A stretch of 64,000 nucleotides of DNA from NCBI GenBank assembly GCA_019843655.1, contig JACDQD010000005.1, positions 4,057,575-4,121,574 on the forward strand. The letters are read 5' to 3'. A model generated the notes under the pieces. It was not told the origin of the DNA. It searched no databases and saw only the letters and a program-made list of their open reading frames with translations. A program made the translations under genes and the position numbers. Positions 1-13,629 of this stretch are shown in pieces (position 1 is the stretch's first letter; every line of letters begins with the position of its first letter). The stretch comes from Lethocerus indicus (Eukaryota; Arthropoda; Insecta; Hemiptera; Belostomatidae).

Positions 1-3000
1 ATCGGGGAAATTGGACGAGCGAAATCCGAGAATGCAAAAGAGTATACGAAAGCCAGTTAACTCTGTAAGTTGGGTAAGGTAAACAGGGAACGGGGTTTCG
101 CTCTATTTAGTATGTAAAATTGAGGCAGAAGAGAAGCCCCCTACTACCGCTTCTGGAACACCTTCAGACCACCAAATACGCCCAGCGCTCGCCTTCCCTT
201 TTACTTTATTCTCCATTCTTCTATTTAAAAAAAAACAATACTGACCGACATTTGCATCTTTAACTAGAATATTTTTCTATCTATAGGCCTGTTACGGTAA
301 GCGTATCTCCCAGATCGCGCGAATTGGTAGGCCTTAATTTGGTATTCTTGATTAATATGAAACTCAGTTTTATAACTTCAGTTATGTTACTAAGTCTAAA
401 GGAAGGGTAAAGTATTACTATTGGGTAAAAACAAAAGTATAAAAATATGAAAATAAAAATCATTATGAAATGTTACCGATCACCTATCGTTCTACACATA
501 TACTTCCCAGAAATGGAATTACAAATATAAATAAAATACAACAATACTTAAAATGTTAGTTAATAAATTAAAAATAATATATTTATTCAATTTTTACCAA
601 TTGATGCTGATTATGAAAATTGTATTCTTAGTATTTTTAGTTTGCAAATGATGGCTTGTTTTTTGCAATAACCCACGTTTTCATATTTGTACTTGTTACC
701 CTGCACACTAATCCAGACGTTCTGAGTACGGGCGTAAAACGTGGTACCGAAAATGGCGATAGAATAGAACGAAGGAATGCGACAAGAAAGTTGAATTCGT
801 TAGCGCGATCTAATATAAATAGGGTGTAGCCGCAGGGGGAGCTGCGGTTCGGGCAGCCCTGGTCTACTTGTTCCGCGCCCGGTTACAGTTATGACTAATA
901 AAGATGTTAAAGAAAGTAAGGCGTGACAAAGCGGACGTCTCTTTTTTTGCCCATACTCGCGAGACACTTGCGGTATGTACAGTGTCAAATGAGACTATAT
1001 CGTTTTTCAAGTCGAATATTCTGCTGATTTTCACTCAGGGGGAACTGAACAAATTGTGGATTGATGATGATCCAAGCGATTCTTATAATAGAATTATTTA
1101 GAAAAAAAATATTTTCTCATTATTCCAACTTTTTGCTGATATCTCAATCATAACTGGTAATCGTCGGGCGTATCCTGTTTGTATCCAGCGACAAAATATC
1201 ATTTCCGTCCTTTCATCTACTCGCGCTCTATTCATAGAAAGTATCGTGCGCTTAAGAAAGTGATATGAATCGCCTGAAGTGTCATAACTATATAAGGAAA
1301 AGTTCGATCGACCAAAATGCTGTTTGGATTAATTGGTAAAAGGGAAGGGGGATCGAGGGTGTGGCAATAGGTAAAAGTGTTTTTGATATTAGAACTCGTT
1401 GGGCTTTCTCCCCGCGTATCTTCTTCTTCGTATGTGCGTTAGTGTGCGCGTGCGGTACCTCTCTAAGAGAATGATTTGAAGCCGTCCATTGGGTCCCAGC
1501 CGCTGTCGGGGTTAGAGATCGTTAGGGCATTCCCTGTGAAAGAGCCATCGGGGAGGGGGTTCCATTAAGGGAGGAGAGAAGCCGGCTCTCCGGAAAGTCG
1601 TTTGGAGTTCTGGAAACGATGAAAAACCAATTGAGGTTACCATTCCCCCGACGGGACAATCTCGAGACCAGTGAAACGCGTCTAATGGAATATACAGCTA
1701 ACCGACCATAATCGTGTAACTTAGCCTTCCATTGGCTTCCCTAAGGGATCAATTGAACCAGTATAAAAGAAAGTGTAAGCCATAACAAACAGCATTGCCG
1801 TGTCTAGAACCGTACCGAGTATTACACGTTCTATTTCATTGTTATAAGTCACTTTAAAAGCTTTTTTATTTTTATTACCTATACCGTATAGGATGTCTCA
1901 CAAATAAGGGAGAACCGTGTTGATAGTTCGATGGTTCTGAAATGTAATCTAAGGAAATATCTATATGGAAATATTTTTCTGCCCGACTAATCCAGTTGTA
2001 TATACCGGAGCCTCGTACAGTATGAGAACTTCGGCATTTGCGAAAATTGTATCTTATGTCTAAAATGGTATCTCTGTGTTTCCATTTCAAGACGCAGCCA
2101 CCGGAGACCTGCGCGGAATATATTTTATAGTGCCGATAAAAGCAAACTTTTATGGCCTGCAGGATACCACCGTGTGCAATATTTCTTCGCCCGGTGTACT
2201 ACAGTCCGTAAAATCGTTTAACACAATTATTTAGGTGTTGGATGCTCCAAGGAGTTCTGTATATTGTTACGGTATAGCGACTATACGGAAAACAAGATTA
2301 ATAATTAAATTTTAATTCCCCCTTCTTCTAAGTAACAAATATTTTTGCTGAAGGGCCTAAAGTTGTATCTGAATAACTAATTACTAACTATAATTTTTAT
2401 TTCCGGTCAACATCATATAATTTTCTTCAATATAATAAGCTAGTAATCATAAATATTTCTTTCGACGTTGCGCCCAATCAAGCGAAAATCTCTTCTTTTT
2501 TTTAATAATTATCAAGAGTTTAAAGAAACAAAAAGTTTCCCCCTATACCGCGAGAGTCCCAAGAAATGAGGCGTGGGACAGTTTTAATCGAGTATCGAAT
2601 TACCGCAATTAATAAACGGATTTTGTTTCGGGCAGAAAAACGGCGTCATGCCGTCGGCCCGGATGGGCATTGAAATTCATCGGTGACAGAGATAGGTTTC
2701 AAGATTTCAACCTGTCGAATCCCTTTTCAATTTCGCCACATTTCAGGCGTTTTTTCACCAATTTCATAAAAATTATATTGTCAAATTTAATTTGTAATCA
2801 GTATATCGTCAAGTTTTACCGGATGCTGAAGCTTTTCGCCCCCTTACCCTGGGATTGGGATTCTTCGGGGTAACCTATTTTTGCCCGACCAATATTCGAA
2901 AGCATCGGAAATAAAATGAGTTATGTGGAGGCAGCGGTATGGATATTTTTTTCACGCAGGAAGACGTTCAAGCATGACAATCGGAGGGGACCGGTGTTTT

Positions 3001-6000
3001 CATAACGGTCGTCACACGTTATCGGAGGCGACACATGTACAATACTGGGGCACGATCCGGGCTTATGGGCACACGGCGAATAAAGGAAAATCCCGACCCG
3101 CGCCCGGAAAAGCAGACTTTCGGGGAAAAAAAAGTCGCCTTTTCTTCCCGTTCCCGGACGTTTCGTTAGAGAGAAAAAGGCTCACTCGCTTAGTAGAGCG
3201 TAAAGCACACCGTCGCTAACGAAATATCTCCCGAACGTACAGCGAGCGCTAAATGACCGAACGGTTGCAAAATTGATCCTTTCTTTTCGAAACAACTAAT
3301 GGTCCCGTCGTAATAACGGTTAGTGTCCATTTATAGTCCGATATTTTCAGTCTTTGATATATGCCCTAGTTTAATTGACGCAGATTGCTAGACATATCCA
3401 GCACTGACGTTGATATTATATAATGTTAAATGTGTATTTATTGAAATGTTTCCGTTTTTTTTCTGCCTTAATAATTTTATGTCCCCTCAATGCCGGTTCT
3501 CTATTCTACGTCCTCCTGCCAACCTATTCTTATTATATTTGGCCAGCCGAATATACACGTACACGATGGGTAAATAACATTGTACCCCTTTAGGAGTGTC
3601 GTATGGGGTATGGGAGAAAAATTGCCAGAAGAGATCATAGGAATGTCTCAATTACTGAGATCTTATATTTCCAATAACCGCGATATGTGCCCACATTAGG
3701 ATAATATATGCAATATATGTTGTACACTTTGGAGTACAACAGTCCGATTTGATGTTAGGCTAGACCGGTTTTGGTTTCCCAGTAGCCTTCAGTAGCACTC
3801 CGCCACTGAAGTAGCGAGGTACCTGCATATTTCGCTGGCAGTTAGGGCATCTCGCCTGTACTGTTACTGCCCTGCTTATCTCCCGACCGGGCAACTTGCC
3901 TACGTGCATTTAAAATTTCCAAAAAAGTATACCTTGCACCACTTTTTAGAATCCTGCCGATGAGCCCACCCATTGTACTCGGTTATTGGTTAAGAAAGAC
4001 CGGTCGAATTCAGTAGGTAGAAGTGGGCTCGGACCCGAAGTTAATTTCGAATGCATGAACTCGAGATGAGAAATGGTACAACGGGCAGTCCGCAGTCTGT
4101 TTATAATTGCGTGCGATGAATTATATCGGCCCGTGTTATGGTAGAGCTCCGCCGCCGCCTTCCGCCCCATAAATTACACGGCGGACCAAACAAGCCCCCA
4201 CAGTTTAAGGACCTCGTTCAGGAATAAACCTCGCCCGTAAACAGGGACCCCGGTCACGCTGCGCAACTTACGGACCAACCTCGCGATGACAGTTTTGAGT
4301 TTAAATCCGAGCGTTAATAAATAATCTAGCTCTATCCGACATTCGATAGGACGTTAACGCGTTTAAGTGACGGAAGGGATCCGTCTAAATGATGCTTAAT
4401 TTATGTTGTAATTATTTACCCCGAATAGAAAAACATTGACAGACCTGTGTTCAAGTGGTCCCTTTTTTATCCTCTACGCAATTTAGAAGAAATATCACCC
4501 CGAATATTAGAAATATAGGTACAAAACATTACGTAAAGAATGTGCGAATTAGAAATATAATGTCCAACATACTACTAATCACTATAAACATTAAATCACA
4601 TTGGAAATTGCAATCCACAGTATGTCTACAATATCGAGACCAAGAAGCGTGTCCCGAATATGACGATTATGAGAAAATTGCGCTACACCGGAAAACGGAA
4701 ATGTCGCCCATTTCGAGGTCTGGTCTATTGAAAATGACTTCCCGGTAGAATTTGCCAATTTTCAATGGCGCCTTTTTGAATATTAAACGGGAGGTTTCAT
4801 TCTCGCATTTATAATTTCGGCCTCGTTTATCATTTCTGGCTTCGTTGGAACAAAAACAAAATCTCGTTATATAACTATTTAAATCAGGCGAATATATTAT
4901 AGCCTAGCGTTGTTTTAAATTTAATATTTGCAGGCACGTCTCGCTAACAAAATGATTTTTTTATGTATACAACTTTATCATCATTTTTACATATTAAGAA
5001 AAGAACACAAACAGATATATGGAATGTGATATATGTGATCTAATAAAAAAGGGTGCCCGACTGCCACGAATGTTTTTAATTTGTCACGGACGAAAACCGT
5101 TATTAAGACAGTGGACATTTATGATGTCAGACCTAGAATCGTTTTTCAGGACACTATTGTCCACCGGACTGTCTTATTCGTCCGCCGAAATCCCTTTGGT
5201 CTATCGTGTCCCAGAAGTCTAATTCCGAAAGAACTTTCTAAACGCTAACTGCTAACTGGGACCGTCAATGTAGGCATAATTTTATTTTTCGGAAGGAGTC
5301 GGAGTTTCCGGCAGGTTAAAAATGAAACGTGCCAAACGGTCCTAACGCCCGTAATGAGTTTCGCGCCTCTTCGTGGACGTCGATCCGAGACAATAGGAAG
5401 AGTAGACCGGGCATGGGGTGAAGGGCGGGGGCGCTTGTCTAGAAAGTAGCCTACATGGAGACTATTAGTATGTGCCGAACGTCCAAGACGCAGTATCCAG
5501 CCAAGTTCCGTTTCCTAGCCCCCCACCCGTACAAATCGTTCGTGCCAAACTACGGCTTCCACCTGAGAGTGTGAGCCCGCCCGGGCATCCACTCTCTCTC
5601 GCCCACTGGCAACACCAGAGGCTGCGTCGGCAACAGAAAATCCCGTTCCTTTTAGGAGGGAAACGCGAAAACTAGGCGACCCCGAAGTGCTTTGAACATT
5701 CCCAGGAAGGGTTATATTCCCACCGATTTCCGGACGAATGTTTTAGGGTTCTCCAACAGTCAGGGGGCGAACGCCCCCTCGCGGCGCGACAGGGTAGGAA
5801 GCGGTGAAAAGTTTCCCTAAAGAAGAAACCGACGGGAAGAATGAAGAAGAGCAAATTAGTTCGGAACGCTAACGAACCAGTCGCCGGGCAGTATTGAGAG
5901 CGAAACTTTCACAACCAGAACGGAGAATGAACTGAAAAAGAAACAAGCCCCACCCCAGAAGTCCAGAATACGGACAATGAAGGGTTTTATACTTCCCAAA

Positions 6001-7275
6001 TCGTTCTTCCCCACAAGTTCAAGGGACGGGTTGCTTCGAGTTTATAAGACCTGGGAGAAAATCCCGCGAGGGAATTTCTGTCAAATGCCAGCAAATCTCA
6101 ATATTTGAACACTTCGAAAAAATTATCCATCCGTTGACCAAATGTTCGTACGATTGTAAAGAAATTGTTCGAACGCGATAAAAGTAAATCATCGTAACCC
6201 ACACATGAAAACTGTGTGCCCGCAATAAATAAAATAGGAGACGGCATAAATCCCGACGGTTATTTCACAACGGACGAAAATTCACCGTGAAAAATAAGTT
6301 CATGCCGACGACAGCGCTGTAAGCCCTATCTCTGGAGAGTGGAACTTTTCGTTACACCTACTCGCGGCGAATATATCATTGGATGACGCGAGTTATAAGT
6401 CCCCCCCGGGTGGGTTGTCTCCACCTTATCCATTGTCACCGCTCGTACGTCTCTCTTTGGAACGCCTCCTGATCAATTCATCTCGGATTCTCGGACGTTT
6501 ACTGGGCGCGGGTTTATTCAGGAGGTGCCGAGCGCTAAGCGGCTTAGCTTACTTCGGCCCGCATAGACTTCGTCCCAATTGTCGCCTACGGGTGTCCAAC
6601 GCCTCCTCCACTTTCCTTCATTCCGCTGAGACTAAGACCCGGTCCGTTAAAGGGGGGAGATGTACAATTTGTCAATATCACGTGACGCAATTTTTATTAC
6701 AGAATCCTCTATCCCCCCACAGAGATATTTCGAATAGGTCTGTTTAAAATTTCGTTGGAAATTAAGGCAATGAAATAAGGAAATTATATAAATAAATAAC
6801 CCATATCAGCCATTCATTTAAGATACCTGTAGGGGGCCCTTTATTTATAAGGCCTTTTATTATAATTTCATGGGACGATTAATGTCTCTACGTTTGATTT
6901 CACGAAATTTTTTCACTCCTCACGACCTAAAAACGGGAGGATTGTAGTTTCCAAAACGAATTAAAAAAGAAACTGATGGAAGCATTGATTATACGTCGTG
7001 GATACTCGACAGGAGAAAGAATCCCTTTGTTGCCTGCTACCCTTAACAGTCCCTCCCATACCACCTTGGGTGGTCCTCAATTACTACAACCCGACGCCTG
7101 TATACCGTTTTTTGGTAGACCACATAGGACTCCAGTTTATTTCTGTTAGTTAGAAATATATTACATTTCGAAAATTGATTTTTTATGATATATGATACAT
7201 TTATTATTTTAGTTTCACCCAGAATTTGTCTCCTGCTCCTCTGAAACTGAACGCTGTTAGGCCGTTTTTCAAAGA
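1..7275. other. Non-coding region with CpG-rich patches
   Basis: I see no gene here. CpG-rich, stop-poor patches lie at about 2920-3220, 5470-5850 and 6370-6660; they leave short frames open on both strands and their translations resemble no known protein. Small structures visible: a 7-bp inverted repeat (CTTCAGT at 3787-3793 with ACTGAAG at 3805-3811); a GC-rich perfect palindrome with 8-bp arms and a two-base loop at 5762-5779; a local duplication of the word TTAGAAATATA at about 4506 and 4549; and an inverted GCTAAG/CTTAGC pair near 6533-6547. The first copy of a dispersed repeat at 5872-5940 is listed separately. The rest is AT-rich unique-looking sequence. Confidence 0.6.
5872..5940 (+). 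repeat. Dispersed short repeat, copy A
   Basis: This is the most divergent of three same-strand copies in the window (others at 35657-35735 and 49811-49887). The shared core reads GCCGGGCAGTAT then GAGAGC(A/G)AAACTTTCAC, and after a variable middle it ends GAGAATGAACT followed by an A-rich run. Copy A carries an extra T after AGTAT and lacks several bases after TTTCAC. The A-rich end in copies A and C fits the 3' end of a retroposed sequence, but no coding motif or tRNA promoter is visible. A word ATTCCCAGG plus AGGG about 150 bases upstream also occurs upstream of copy C, so the true element may be longer. Identity unknown. Confidence 0.7.
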
Positions 7276-8002
7276 TTTTTTTTTTGTTTTTTTCTTTATT
7301 TGTACAATCAATTATAACATAATTATATGTACAAGTGTTGAGTGTATGTTTCTCACATGAATGGCTTGACAAAAGAGACCATCCAATGACGGCACTTTTC
7401 ACAATGCATGAAATAATTTATGGCTCGGTAAAGCAATTCTACTGGCTAAGAAGATCTCTGGGCCAGCGGCGTTTAAGCCGACGCGGGGGATAATGGATGG
7501 GTAAGAGAGGAGAGGGACTGAACGAGTGGATTGGGATGAGGAGAAAGGCGGGAGTGGAACCTACAGGAACCGGGATTTTGCGACTTCGTCGACTGTCGGT
7601 ATGTTGAGGTCATTGTGGATTGTCTGGTTAGAAACATACCGGGGAGCATTAAGGATGGTGCGAAGGACTTTTGCCTGGAATCTCTGGATGCGAGCGATGT
7701 TGGATGTCTCGGTGGAACCCCATAGCTCTATTCCATATGTCCATGTCGGTTTCAGTATTGCTTTGTATATTGTTAGTTTGTTGCTTAAGGTCAATTTCGA
7801 TGTCCGTTTTAGTAATGGCCTTAAGAGTCCAAATTTTCTGTTTAAATCGGTTCTTTTGAGTCGGGTGTGGGGATTTCACGTGAGCCGTTTGTCGAGGTGG
7901 AGCCCAAGATAGCGAATCTGCTGTTGGTATGTCAATTTTTCAAATAGGGCATCAAAACTAGATCTCGAATAATTTTCTATTTTTCTGCACCGTTTCGTTG
8001 AA
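7276..8002 (-). mobile_element. Jockey-like LINE, decayed 3' end of ORF2
   Basis: Read on the minus strand this is the C-terminal part of a non-LTR retrotransposon reverse-transcriptase protein of the Jockey clade, a protein that copies its own RNA into genomic DNA. In order: IPTADS, then in another frame RYLGLHLDKRLT (about 7879-7914), then LTIYKAILKPTWTYGIELWG and RIQRFQAKVLRTILNAPRYV (7561-7794), then FHSRLSPHPNPLVQSL in a shifted frame, then RRLKRRWPRDLLSQ and a stop at 7439-7441. At least three frame changes and a stop after KSRFL make it a dead copy. About 140 bases of 3' UTR follow, ending in a poly(A) tail seen as a T-run at 7276-7293, just past an AATAAAG-like signal. The catalytic RT and endonuclease regions are absent, so the copy is 5'-truncated. 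Homology above about 8000 is uncertain. Family assignment rests on the recognisable YLGLHLD, YGIELWG and RRLKR motifs. Confidence 0.9.
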
Positions 8003-11000
8003 AAGCGCAGTCCAGCAGACGGATTAGAAAGCAGAAGAGAAAGAAAAAGGGTGGCAAGCTCTGAAAAGCTACGAGGTTCTTTGGTTTTTTGGCTTGAAAA
8101 ACCTCCGACTCCAGCTGGCTCGCTCCGAGGCCAACCGCATCGCCTTCTCATCCGGCCTAGTTGGATTAAAATTCCTTCGCAAAACAACCCAGAATACTGA
8201 ATTGGGAAACGTTTCAACGTTTAAGGGGCTTAATAAGATGTATACTCCCATTCCAACAACCGAAAAAGAATTAGGCGTGTCAAAATATTTAGGCGACAGT
8301 AAAACGATCGTACTTGGTATGTGCCAACAATGAGTGAATGAATGTAGAAATGTTGGTCGAAAATTGATTCAGAAAAATTCAAAGTGCGCAAAAAGAAAGA
8401 AAAGAATGAAAAAAATGTAGTTTATTCCAAGACGATTGTCCAGATATCATCAGACTTTCGATTCTTTTCTACAGATTTTAAGCGGTCCGACCAAAGATAA
8501 AACCCACTTGTTTTTAATGAACACTTACTTTCAGCCCATATTTGCTAAAAGCGGAGCGGCATTTAAATCGTAATATGATATAGTCCCAATTATCCTGGAA
8601 TTATATATTGAGCAGTGTGGTTCAAACCTTTCAGAACTGCAATTAATGGCCATTCGACCGAAGTGAAACTGACTACCAGATAAGCATCCACTGCTCGTTC
8701 CCTACTATTTGATAAAGCGGGATGTTTTCTTTTGGAAATTAGAAACGCTTCTTGTTTGCGAAGAGAAATTGTGTCAATATTGCACAAAAGGTTGCGCAAG
8801 ATATACAACCGTTACTGTTCTATTTTGTCGATATTGTTTATCTAATGGTCCGATTACAAATTAACAAACCAACTTCCCGCGGCTCTCGTTTCTTGTTGAT
8901 CGTTCTGCGAATTTCGAATTTCACTTTCCCCGTTTTCCGTCCCGGCTCCGACCCCCGTACCCGGGCGCTTGTAAAATTTATCATGTTTTCATAAAGCCCG
9001 GTCGTTCCCAAGAGAGGTGGAGATTCGCCATTGTGTTTCGGAGCAACAATAAAGAAATTCGAACCCGAACCGATAATTGGGCGTATCGACGCTTTTAAGA
9101 TTTAAAATCGGAGCGATAATTAAAAAACTGGTGCGGGTACCTTTCTCTTTACCCTTCCAACGGGCGCAAATAAGTGCGCCGCATGTGTGTGTCCAAGCAC
9201 CGGGGAAAGTACGAAAGTGCGGCCGAGGAGCTTTCCTCCGGCGGGCAAATAACGAACCGAGGCCAACAACTTGTCGCTCGCGACAAAAAAGTCAAACACT
9301 TTCGAGTTGCCATCCTTCTCAAATATTGATCCAATGAAAAAGTAAATTGCCCCGTGCAGTTCCCAGCACAGCACCGACGGCGTGAAGAGAGTCGCTAATA
9401 TGCAAGAGTCGTTTCAACACTTCTTATGAACGATTTTTTCGCACCCACCTGACAATGAATTACAGGCAAATGGATAGCTGAAACTAACTAATCTGACAGC
9501 CGGCATTAAACATATTTTCGTAAGACAGTCAAATAAACAGCACGGGATAGCTGCCAGGAGTTAAATTTATGTGATATTTTCTGTATGACAGAATCACTTA
9601 ATATTCTTACGACAATGAGTACTCTTTTCAAAAACGAAATACAAGAGATCCTCCCGCAGTCGAAACCGAATATATAGACCGTTCATTTTTTTAAGTTTTA
9701 TAAATCGACGAAAATGTAAATGTATACTGCAGTCGCGGATTCTAACACTTTTTTACCTAACGTTTGGACAACATAATACGGCCGCCATAGTCGGTTACGT
9801 AACCCGGACGAAAACCCACAGAGGCGGCGATGAACCCGACACCCGTGCGGCGGATCAAATCGCGACCTTGTCCCCACAGCCTTTCGCCGAGTCCAATTCT
9901 CGGCGTTGAACGGGCCGCGGATCGGCGCGGCGACTGGGAACAATCCGACGTGAAGAAAGGTCAAAGTCGTGACATAGGTAGCTCCCGGCCGGGCACCGAT
10001 ATAACGAGCCAGGAAGAGATGGAAAGGGTTTTCGGTTTTGCCGCTCGGGACCGTAACGGTAAAACCCGAGAAACGGTCTCCGGGCGTTCGCCGAAATCAC
10101 TATGGTTTCGACCCGTAGAACGCTACGATTTATTTCCCGATATAATGGAATCGATATGATTTTCGAAAACGCGGGCCCCGAGCCGCTATTCGGAAACCGC
10201 AGTCTAATGAGAACCGTGGTGTTACAGATCTAGAGACCAAAACTTATTCTTATCACTCTTGTCATCTTCTGTTTCCACTCGCTTATTTGATATACTAGAT
10301 CGGTTTCTGATTATCGCTTCGGGTTATTCGTGGTATCGTATCAGCTGTGTAACTGCAGTTGCCATAAGCGGAATTACCTGTCCGCTGAAGTTTTGCATCG
10401 AGTCCTTTATTTGGTACCAGGGTAGAACGGTTTCGGCTTTTCGTCAAACGGTTGCCGATGCGGCATCCATCTAAATATTTTAAACCCCTTTACGGAACTC
10501 CAAAAAGTGTTATATTTTGAACTCTATTACCTCATGTATTGCACGAGTTGAAAGTGATCAGATACCGTTTGAACAATAGAGTTATATAATTCAAAACGCA
10601 GCACGCTATGGTCGTCGATTGTCGACGTAAAATAGCTCGAACCTAAATCGGGAATAATAACTCACGAGTTCACGGCGTCAGCTGTGAAATTGAATTCGAT
10701 AGTTCCAGGAATGCATATTCGGATTTCGATTTCCCTGTCTAGATCTGGCGAATTTAAAGCTAAGTATTTTCACTATACGAAAGGCAGAAATCGAGCCCGC
10801 CATTATAGAATAGCGAACCGAGAATGAAGAAAAAAAAAGATAGAAAACCAATTAAGAACCGAAAGCGGCAATTCTACAAAACGTGCGAATCAATTTTGTA
10901 CAACAATCATAAACCAGCGTTAATGACATTAATAGGGCGGAGCCTGTCCACAATTAGACGAAGAAGAACCAGGGGGGCCGGCTCATCAGTTACATCAATC

Positions 11001-11186
11001 CCAGGGCTCGTACTGTTAAGGCGTTATTTTTCTCCCCGTTGGCCGTAGTGAAAATTACCGTTCGGAGTGAAAAGTAAAATGCGAGCGCCTACTCCCACGA
11101 CGGCATTGTTGGGGCCCGCCGGTAATGAGCCCGGGGGCCGCCGGCACGAAGAGAGCGAGAGGGAGAGACTCGGGCACGAGAGCGGC

Positions 11187-11224
<38 letters not shown>

Positions 11225-11579
11225 GGAGGGAGGGAGGGAGAGACGCAGAAAGAGCACGCCCGGCGCAGTTTAGCGCGCACAATTCGTGTGAGAAAAAGAA
11301 AGCGAAACTCTTGAGGGGGGCGCCCGCCGTTTGTCTTGACTGTGGGAGATGGAGGATCCGCCCCAACCTCCCGGTTAATGTACCAGGGCTTTCCACTTTC
11401 AATTCTCACCAAATAATAATATAAGAGTATTTGAAGAAAGAAATTTACGGAGAAAGCCATCAATATATTGTCCCATGTTTAGTCAGACTGTTAGTATGAG
11501 ATTGTTAAAAGGCGGATTGTCTAAATTCTGGATGATCAGTGTACATAAGGGTTCCCGCAGATAAGTTTAATTCCAGTTA
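8003..11579. other. Non-coding region between LINE and hairpin element
   Basis: No gene recognised. About 8003-8330 borders the LINE and might contain degraded upstream sequence of it, but no RT motif can be read. An imperfect hairpin sits at about 9569-9598 (TTCTGT, three bases, ACAGAA, with GTGAT/ATCAC outside). A CpG-rich patch at 9830-10160 is open in a plus frame of 109 codons and in overlapping minus frames; it is arginine- and proline-rich and reads as base composition rather than protein. A short palindrome CGTCGA/TCGACG lies near 10615-10627. The GA and GGGA block at 11190-11242 is listed separately. Confidence 0.5.
11190..11242 (+). repeat. (GA)n followed by (GGGA)n microsatellite
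   Basis: About 30 bases of perfect GA dinucleotide repeat (11190-11219) run into four to five GGGA units (to about 11242). The purine strand is plus. The surrounding 200 bases are CpG-rich. A block with the same two parts in the same order occurs at 38390-38580. Such mirror-symmetric purine tracts can form triplex or G-quadruplex structures (known property); whether they do here is not shown. Confidence 0.95.
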
Positions 11580-11590
11580 ATTTTACTTTG

Positions 11591-11738
11591 GGAGTATTAA
11601 CTGGAAATTAAATTGTATCCGTAGATTTCGTGTGTTTCCCTCTCCTTTCGCTGCTTCGGTATTTCGACCAAAGACCAAACCAGCGGGAGGAGACAGAAAA
11701 ACACGAAATCTACGATATTCCAACCTCTCGCAGTAGGG
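11591..11738 (-). mobile_element. Hairpin element, copy M1
   Basis: This is a diverged copy of the four-member hairpin family. Arms: GTAGATTTCGTGT at 11621 pairs with ACACGAAATCTAC ending at 11713; inside, CTCTCCTTTCGCTG pairs imperfectly with CCAGCGGGAGGAGA. On the minus strand it begins with the truncated leader CTGCGAGAGGTTGGA, the same leader seen in M2, M3 and M4. A perfect 11-bp direct repeat ATTTTACTTTG flanks it (11580-11590 and 11739-11749) and may be a target-site duplication. The left repeat overlaps a separate inverted repeat, CCAGTTAAT at 11573-11581 with ATTAACTGG at 11596-11604. There is no coding capacity. Confidence 0.75.
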
Positions 11739-13629
11739 ATTTTACTTTGAAATAGTAACCGCCTTAAAAAGCCGGTTATTTATTCTTCGTGGAATGCGAA
11801 GCACTACTCTGATCTCCAAAAACTGTATTTAAAATTTGTCCAAAGCGTTTAAAAGGGATAAAACAAGCAGAAATAACTGGACATACAGTCTGATTGTTAG
11901 ACTATAAATGCAATCGTCCCTTGTTCAGTACAAGGACGACGAAACGCCCGAAGACGGCCCTGGCATCGTTAAATCGTTTGCAAAAAAAAAACAAATTCGA
12001 ACGTTCGATGAATGCTACCGTAAGGCGGTTCGAAAATCGGACTTTCGACACGTCACGTGAACTCGATTTCGATGGCGCACGGCCCGAGTTGACAAGTTGT
12101 TAAATTCCTTGACCCCATTGCTCCCGGTCCTGCTATCCCCCCAACAGCCACCGTAATCCGTTTCATTTATGGGACTATCGACGCGATCTGGAATCATATT
12201 TTGGAGGGGACACGAAATAATCTGCCTTATCATGGAGTTGTCAAAAGCCATATAGCCATTTGGGCATTAAAATGATCACGATTATCGCGATCTGACTAAA
12301 ATTATCGTCATAACTTTATAACGTGTTTCTTATATAGTAAACTAATAAGTATCTGTAATTTACTTTGCTTATATTCTTCGGGTACGTTTATAATATTTAA
12401 CGGATATTAGAATGACACTTGATCAAATATGCTCTGCTGTTCATTGTGTGAGCTATAATGATCCGAAAAAAAATGTCCGTTACGATGATCTTGAATTACG
12501 CCCCGACGACTACTAGGTTCGCTATCACGGTTGATATAAAGTAACGGTCCTTGTATTGAAAAAAATAACAGAGTGGCAATAAACTGAAGCAACAGATTGT
12601 GCAGTGAGCCGTGTCTTGTCGTGCCGAGAAAAATGATACCGGCCGTCCGTTTACGGCCGATAAAACTCAGCCGGGGAATTTTTCCCCGCGCAATTTCTTC
12701 ACACTACCGGACTTCAGAAAATGGGGGATCCTTCATTTTTTTACTTCTCTTAGTACTTCTCGGGCCCCTAGAGGCGGAACGTTAAATCCGACTAATGAGA
12801 GGAGCGTTAATCCGCCTTCCACGCTGTGGGAAACAAGAAAGCGAAAACTTCTCGTGTCGAAACCGACCCCGAGACCGGGCTTTCTTCACAGTTGACCGCT
12901 CGGTCAACCCGGGCTGAATACAAATGTCAAACAAATAGGATTCAGCGGCTGAAATGGACAAGAATTTTGCTTCGCTTTAAAACTTCGCTATGGCGAAGAA
13001 ATAGACCATCGAATAGGACTAATCTGAATCCTAGTTGCAGAAACTGCAACTGGAAATTGTTTCAATGAAATATGGGTATATATAAATATAGTATATATAT
13101 GATATCTTCAGCAACAAGAGTAAGGCAGTGCAAGGGATTATAGCACAATACCTAATATAACCTAATACGCAATTAATAAAGAAACACGAAGCTAATATTA
13201 CAGTATAGCAATAAATACAATTCAAATAATATTTTAGTTAAAAATGCGTTTGTCTTTAATACACCGTTTTCTTCTCCGGGTCAATTGTCGTTTCTAGGCT
13301 TTCACCTTTTGAGGATCACAATTACAGTTCATTTCCGTAGGAAGTGAACTATTAACTACCAAGCGTTATTTTGCACAATTCAGTCGGTAAAATTATAACC
13401 CGGTGAAAGAATTCCTAGACTCTCCAGGTCCATCCACTTCTGAATCCAAACAGTAGTTAGAATTAATCGTACCTTGACCGTTTCATCGCTCAACCGCAGT
13501 TAACCAACACTTTACGAGAGCTACAACCATCAAATATCTCAGTTATCTTTTTCCCACGTTCAGCTAGCCGATCCTATCGTTTAAAATGATATTCTGAAAG
13601 ATATTGAAATTTACGTAGTAATTGCGTAG

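Noticed and set aside
9830..10159. 109-codon plus-strand frame as a gene
   Set aside because: CpG-rich composition leaves both strands open, and the peptide is arginine/proline-rich with no motif.
12850..12925. Minus-strand tRNA-like A and B boxes
   Set aside because: The A box has a mismatch, the B box is loose, and no cloverleaf arms form. A similar CCGAGCGGTC word at 25390 has no B box.
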